From the NCBI RefSeq assembly GCF_001021505.1, contig NZ_LDPO01000015.1, forward strand, positions 1 through 64,000: 64,000 nucleotides of DNA, read 5' to 3'. Made by a program: the position numbers and the translations under genes. The notes under the pieces were generated by a model, which saw only the letters and a list, made by a program, of their open reading frames with translations, was not told where the DNA came from and did no database searches. The stretch comes from Mycolicibacter heraklionensis (GTDB lineage Bacteria; Actinomycetota; Actinomycetes; Mycobacteriales; Mycobacteriaceae). Below are positions 62,124 through 64,000 of the stretch, piece after piece; position 1 is the stretch's first letter, and every line of letters begins with the position of its first letter.

Positions 62124-62663
62124 TCAGCCGAGCTGGGTGGTGGTCGTCTTCGACGTGACCACCTTGGGGTCAGCGGCTCGCTCGGTACTGTTCAGCAACT
62201 TGTGCGCCTGCTCCGGGTCGGGTTCGAACCCGGGGGTGTCGCGGCAGAGCTCGATCATGATGCCGTTGGGGTCCAGGTAGTACAGCGAGTGGCACCAGCC
62301 GTGGTCGACGTCCATCAGCGCCTTGATGCCGGCGGCGTCCATCCGCGCCCGGACTTCGTTCTGCTTCTCCTCGGTGGCCCGGAATGCGAAGTGGTTCACC
62401 CACACCGGCAGTCCGTTCGGACGTGACAACGAGCTGGACCAGTCGGGCTTCTCCCCGACGCCGTGCAGGTCGAAGAACGCGATGCACGAGCCGTCGCCGA
62501 GGTCGTAGAACACATGCCGGAAGAAGCCTTCTTGCAGGTGCTCGACTTCGGTGTGCACCAGCGGCAGGCCCAGCAGGTCTTCGTAGAAGTGATTGGTCGC
62601 TTCCAGGTCGGCGCAGGCGTAGGCCGCGTGGTGCAGGCCGACGGCGGGCTTGGGGGACGTCAC
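62124..62663 (-). CDS. VOC family protein (extradiol dioxygenase-like fold)
   Basis: 179 aa. The metal-binding pattern of extradiol-like VOC proteins is seen: GLHHAAYACADLE, VNHFAFRA and NGIMIELCRD. Its size is close to single-domain VOC oxygenases or catechol-like enzymes. GTG 62663 is the start. It is the first gene of the minus-strand operon and divergent from the Rv0138-like gene. Confidence 0.87.
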   Translation of the reverse strand: MTSPKPAVGLHHAAYACADLEATNHFYEDLLGLPLVHTEVEHLQEGFFRHVFYDLGDGSCIAFFDLHGVGEKPDWSSSLSRPNGLPVWVNHFAFRATEEKQNEVRARMDAAGIKALMDVDHGWCHSLYYLDPNGIMIELCRDTPGFEPDPEQAHKLLNSTERAADPKVVTSKTTTTQLG

Positions 62664-62772
62664 TGGCTACCGAACCTCCTCACGGCCCGCGGCGGGCCGA
62701 CGGCGCCACCGTAGCACTGCCGGTGAATATAAACCCAGATTCGATTCTGGGCGCGGACCCTCGACAACCTCG

Positions 62773-62788
62773 CTAGAACGTGTTCTAG
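62773..62788. promoter_or_regulatory. KstR-like palindrome
   Basis: CTAGAACGTGTTCTAG is a 16-bp palindrome with a GT centre. It fits the KstR consensus as I recall it (AGAAC-RY-GTTCT core). It lies between the divergent VOC and Rv0138-like genes, in position to control both. Cholesterol-responsive regulation is inferred. Confidence 0.6.
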
Positions 62789-62796
62789 TTCTTGGC

Positions 62797-63303
62797 ATGA
62801 CGAAACCGCAGTTCAGCCGCGCGGAACTCGCGGCCGCATTCGATGTGTTCGAGCAGACCGTCGCCCGTGCCGCCGAGACCAAGGACTGGGACGCCTGGGT
62901 GGCGCACTACACCCCCGACGTCGAATACGTCGAGCACGCGATGGGCACCATGCACGGCCGTGATGAAGTGCGCAGCTGGATCCGCAAGACCATGTCGACG
63001 TTCCCGGGCAGCTACATGACCGAGTTTCCGGCACTGTGGTCGGTCATCGACGAGGACGGCGGGCGCATCATCTGCGAACTGGACAACCCGATGCGCGACC
63101 CGGGCGACGGCACCATCATCAGTGCCACCAACATCTCGATCGTCACCTACGCCGGCGACGGTCTGTGGTGCCGCCAGGAGGACATCTACAACCCGCTGCG
63201 CTTCGTGGCCGCGACCATGAAATGGTGCCGCAAAGCCCAGGAACTCGGCACCCTCGACGACGAAGCGGCGGCCTGGATGCAGCAGTTCGGAGGCAACGCG
63301 TGA
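62797..63303 (+). CDS. SnoaL-like (NTF2-fold) protein, Rv0138-like
   Basis: 168 aa (Rv0138 is 167). It has a nuclear-transport-factor-2-like layout with DWDAWVAHYTPDVEYVEHAMGTMHGRDEVRSW and IVTYAGDGLWCRQEDIYN. SnoaL-like proteins bind or isomerise small hydrophobic compounds. The start is ATG 62797. Its stop overlaps the next start (GTGA), as in Rv0138-Rv0139. Confidence 0.85.
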   Translation: MTKPQFSRAELAAAFDVFEQTVARAAETKDWDAWVAHYTPDVEYVEHAMGTMHGRDEVRSWIRKTMSTFPGSYMTEFPALWSVIDEDGGRIICELDNPMRDPGDGTIISATNISIVTYAGDGLWCRQEDIYNPLRFVAATMKWCRKAQELGTLDDEAAAWMQQFGGNA

Positions 63304-64000
63304 GCGGCAAGCCCAAGCTTGTCATCGGGGCCAACGGGTTCCTGGGGTCGCACGTCACCCGCCAGCTCGTCGACGCCGGCGAAGACGTGCGGGTGATGGT
63401 GCGCCCGAGCGCCAACACCATCGCCATCGACCACCTCGACGTCACTCGGTTCCACGGCGACATCTTCGACTCCGCCACCCTGGCCGAGGCGATGGCGGGC
63501 TGCGACGACGTCTACTACTGCGTCGTGGACACCCGCGCCTGGCTGCGCGACCCGAGCCCGTTGTTCCACACCAACGTCGAGGGCACGCGCAATGTCCTGG
63601 CAGTTGCCAAAGACGCCGACCTGCACCGCTTCGTGTTCACCAGCAGCTACGCCACGGTGGGCCGGCGCCGCGGTCACGTCGCCACCGAGGACGACATCAT
63701 CAACCCGCGCGGACTCACGCCCTACGTCCAGTCCCGGGTACAGGCCGAAGAGCTGGTGCTGCGCAGTGCCGCCGAATCCGGCCTGCCTGCCGTCGCGATG
63801 TGTGTGTCCACCACCTACGGCGACGGCGACTGGGGCCGGACCCCGCACGGGGCCTTCATCGCCGGGGCGGTGTTCGGCAAACTGCCGTTCCTGATGCGAG
63901 GGATCGAGCTGGAGGTGGTCGGAGTGGACGACGCCGCCCGCGCGATGATCCTGGCCGCCGAGCGTGGACGCAACGGCCAGCGCTACTTGATTTCCGAGCG
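63300..64000 (+). CDS. NAD-dependent epimerase/dehydrogenase (Rv0139-like), cut by window end
   Basis: 233 codons are visible and the frame is open at the window edge; Rv0139 is 340 aa. The N-terminal Rossmann motif is GANGFLGSH and the extended-SDR pattern continues with DVYYCVVDTRAW, FTSSYATVGRR and YGDGDWGRTP. At the usual Y-x3-K position the sequence reads YVQSR, with Arg for Lys. This is the 3-beta-hydroxysteroid-dehydrogenase-like branch. Start GTG 63300 overlaps the Rv0138-like stop. A steroid or lipid substrate is likely in view of the KstR-like box. Confidence 0.88.
   Translation, partial: MSGKPKLVIGANGFLGSHVTRQLVDAGEDVRVMVRPSANTIAIDHLDVTRFHGDIFDSATLAEAMAGCDDVYYCVVDTRAWLRDPSPLFHTNVEGTRNVLAVAKDADLHRFVFTSSYATVGRRRGHVATEDDIINPRGLTPYVQSRVQAEELVLRSAAESGLPAVAMCVSTTYGDGDWGRTPHGAFIAGAVFGKLPFLMRGIELEVVGVDDAARAMILAAERGRNGQRYLISE

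Overview
The window is high-GC actinobacterial DNA from a mycobacterium (Mycobacterium sensu lato). The evidence is a complete ESX-2 type VII secretion core in the same gene order as M. tuberculosis Rv3884c-Rv3895c, PE36- and PPE69-like genes, a WhiB-like regulator, a desA3/Rv3230c-type desaturase pair, and a cyp138 neighbourhood matching Rv0135c-Rv0139. These assignments come from remembered protein sequences and motifs; no search was run. The species cannot be fixed from the sequence alone.

Layout. (1) 1-2.9 kb: a tRNA-Leu(CAG) with terminator, a cis-CaaD-like tautomerase, an HxlR regulator with two matching operator-like repeats, then a TetR + LLM-class oxidoreductase pair. (2) 3.0-9.8 kb: a tight, mostly stop/start-overlapping operon (flavin monooxygenase, alpha/beta hydrolase, FadD17-like acyl-CoA ligase, SDR, zinc alcohol dehydrogenase, DapB-fold reductase). 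It faces the TetR gene across two 26-bp operator-like repeats and looks like an inducible catabolic route for an unknown ketone, alcohol or amine. (3) 9.9-11.4 kb: a pirin and a WhiB-like protein with unusual cysteine spacing.

(4) 11.4-41.7 kb: the ESX-2 island. Left flank (+ strand): XRE regulator, NlpC/P60 hydrolase, then an Esp-like set (DUF4226 protein, EspC-like protein, DUF2694-like protein), a DUF5631/5632 protein and a YbaB-like protein. Core (- strand): eccA2, eccE2, mycP2, eccD2, a MinD-like ATPase, espG2, esxC, esxD, PPE69, PE36, eccC2, eccB2. Right flank: a second DUF4226 protein with a different, lower-GC tail, a lipoprotein, a VapBC toxin-antitoxin pair, Rv3900c-like and Rv3899c-like proteins (the latter with an in-frame tandem repeat), and three tandem Rv3901c-like membrane proteins. 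DUF4226 and DUF5631/5632 proteins therefore occur on both sides of the core.

(5) 41.7-51.7 kb: glyoxalase-fold protein, membrane-anchored hydrolase, M19 dipeptidase, GNAT acetyltransferase, nitronate monooxygenase, then three tandem secreted phosphodiesterase/alkaline-phosphatase-fold enzymes, two with homologous upstream regions, and a DUF4185 protein. (6) 51.7-54.7 kb: a TetR regulator divergent from a ferredoxin-reductase/fatty-acid-desaturase pair. (7) 54.7-64 kb: Rv0135c-like TetR, cyp138-like P450 with paired operator-like repeats, alcohol dehydrogenase, msrA, a second P450, an alpha/beta hydrolase, TetR, enoyl-CoA hydratase family protein, a VOC-fold protein, a KstR-like palindrome, an Rv0138-like protein and a 3'-truncated Rv0139-like epimerase/dehydrogenase. 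Several start codons in the window sit 6-8 nt after a TANNNT box, the pattern of leaderless mycobacterial transcripts.
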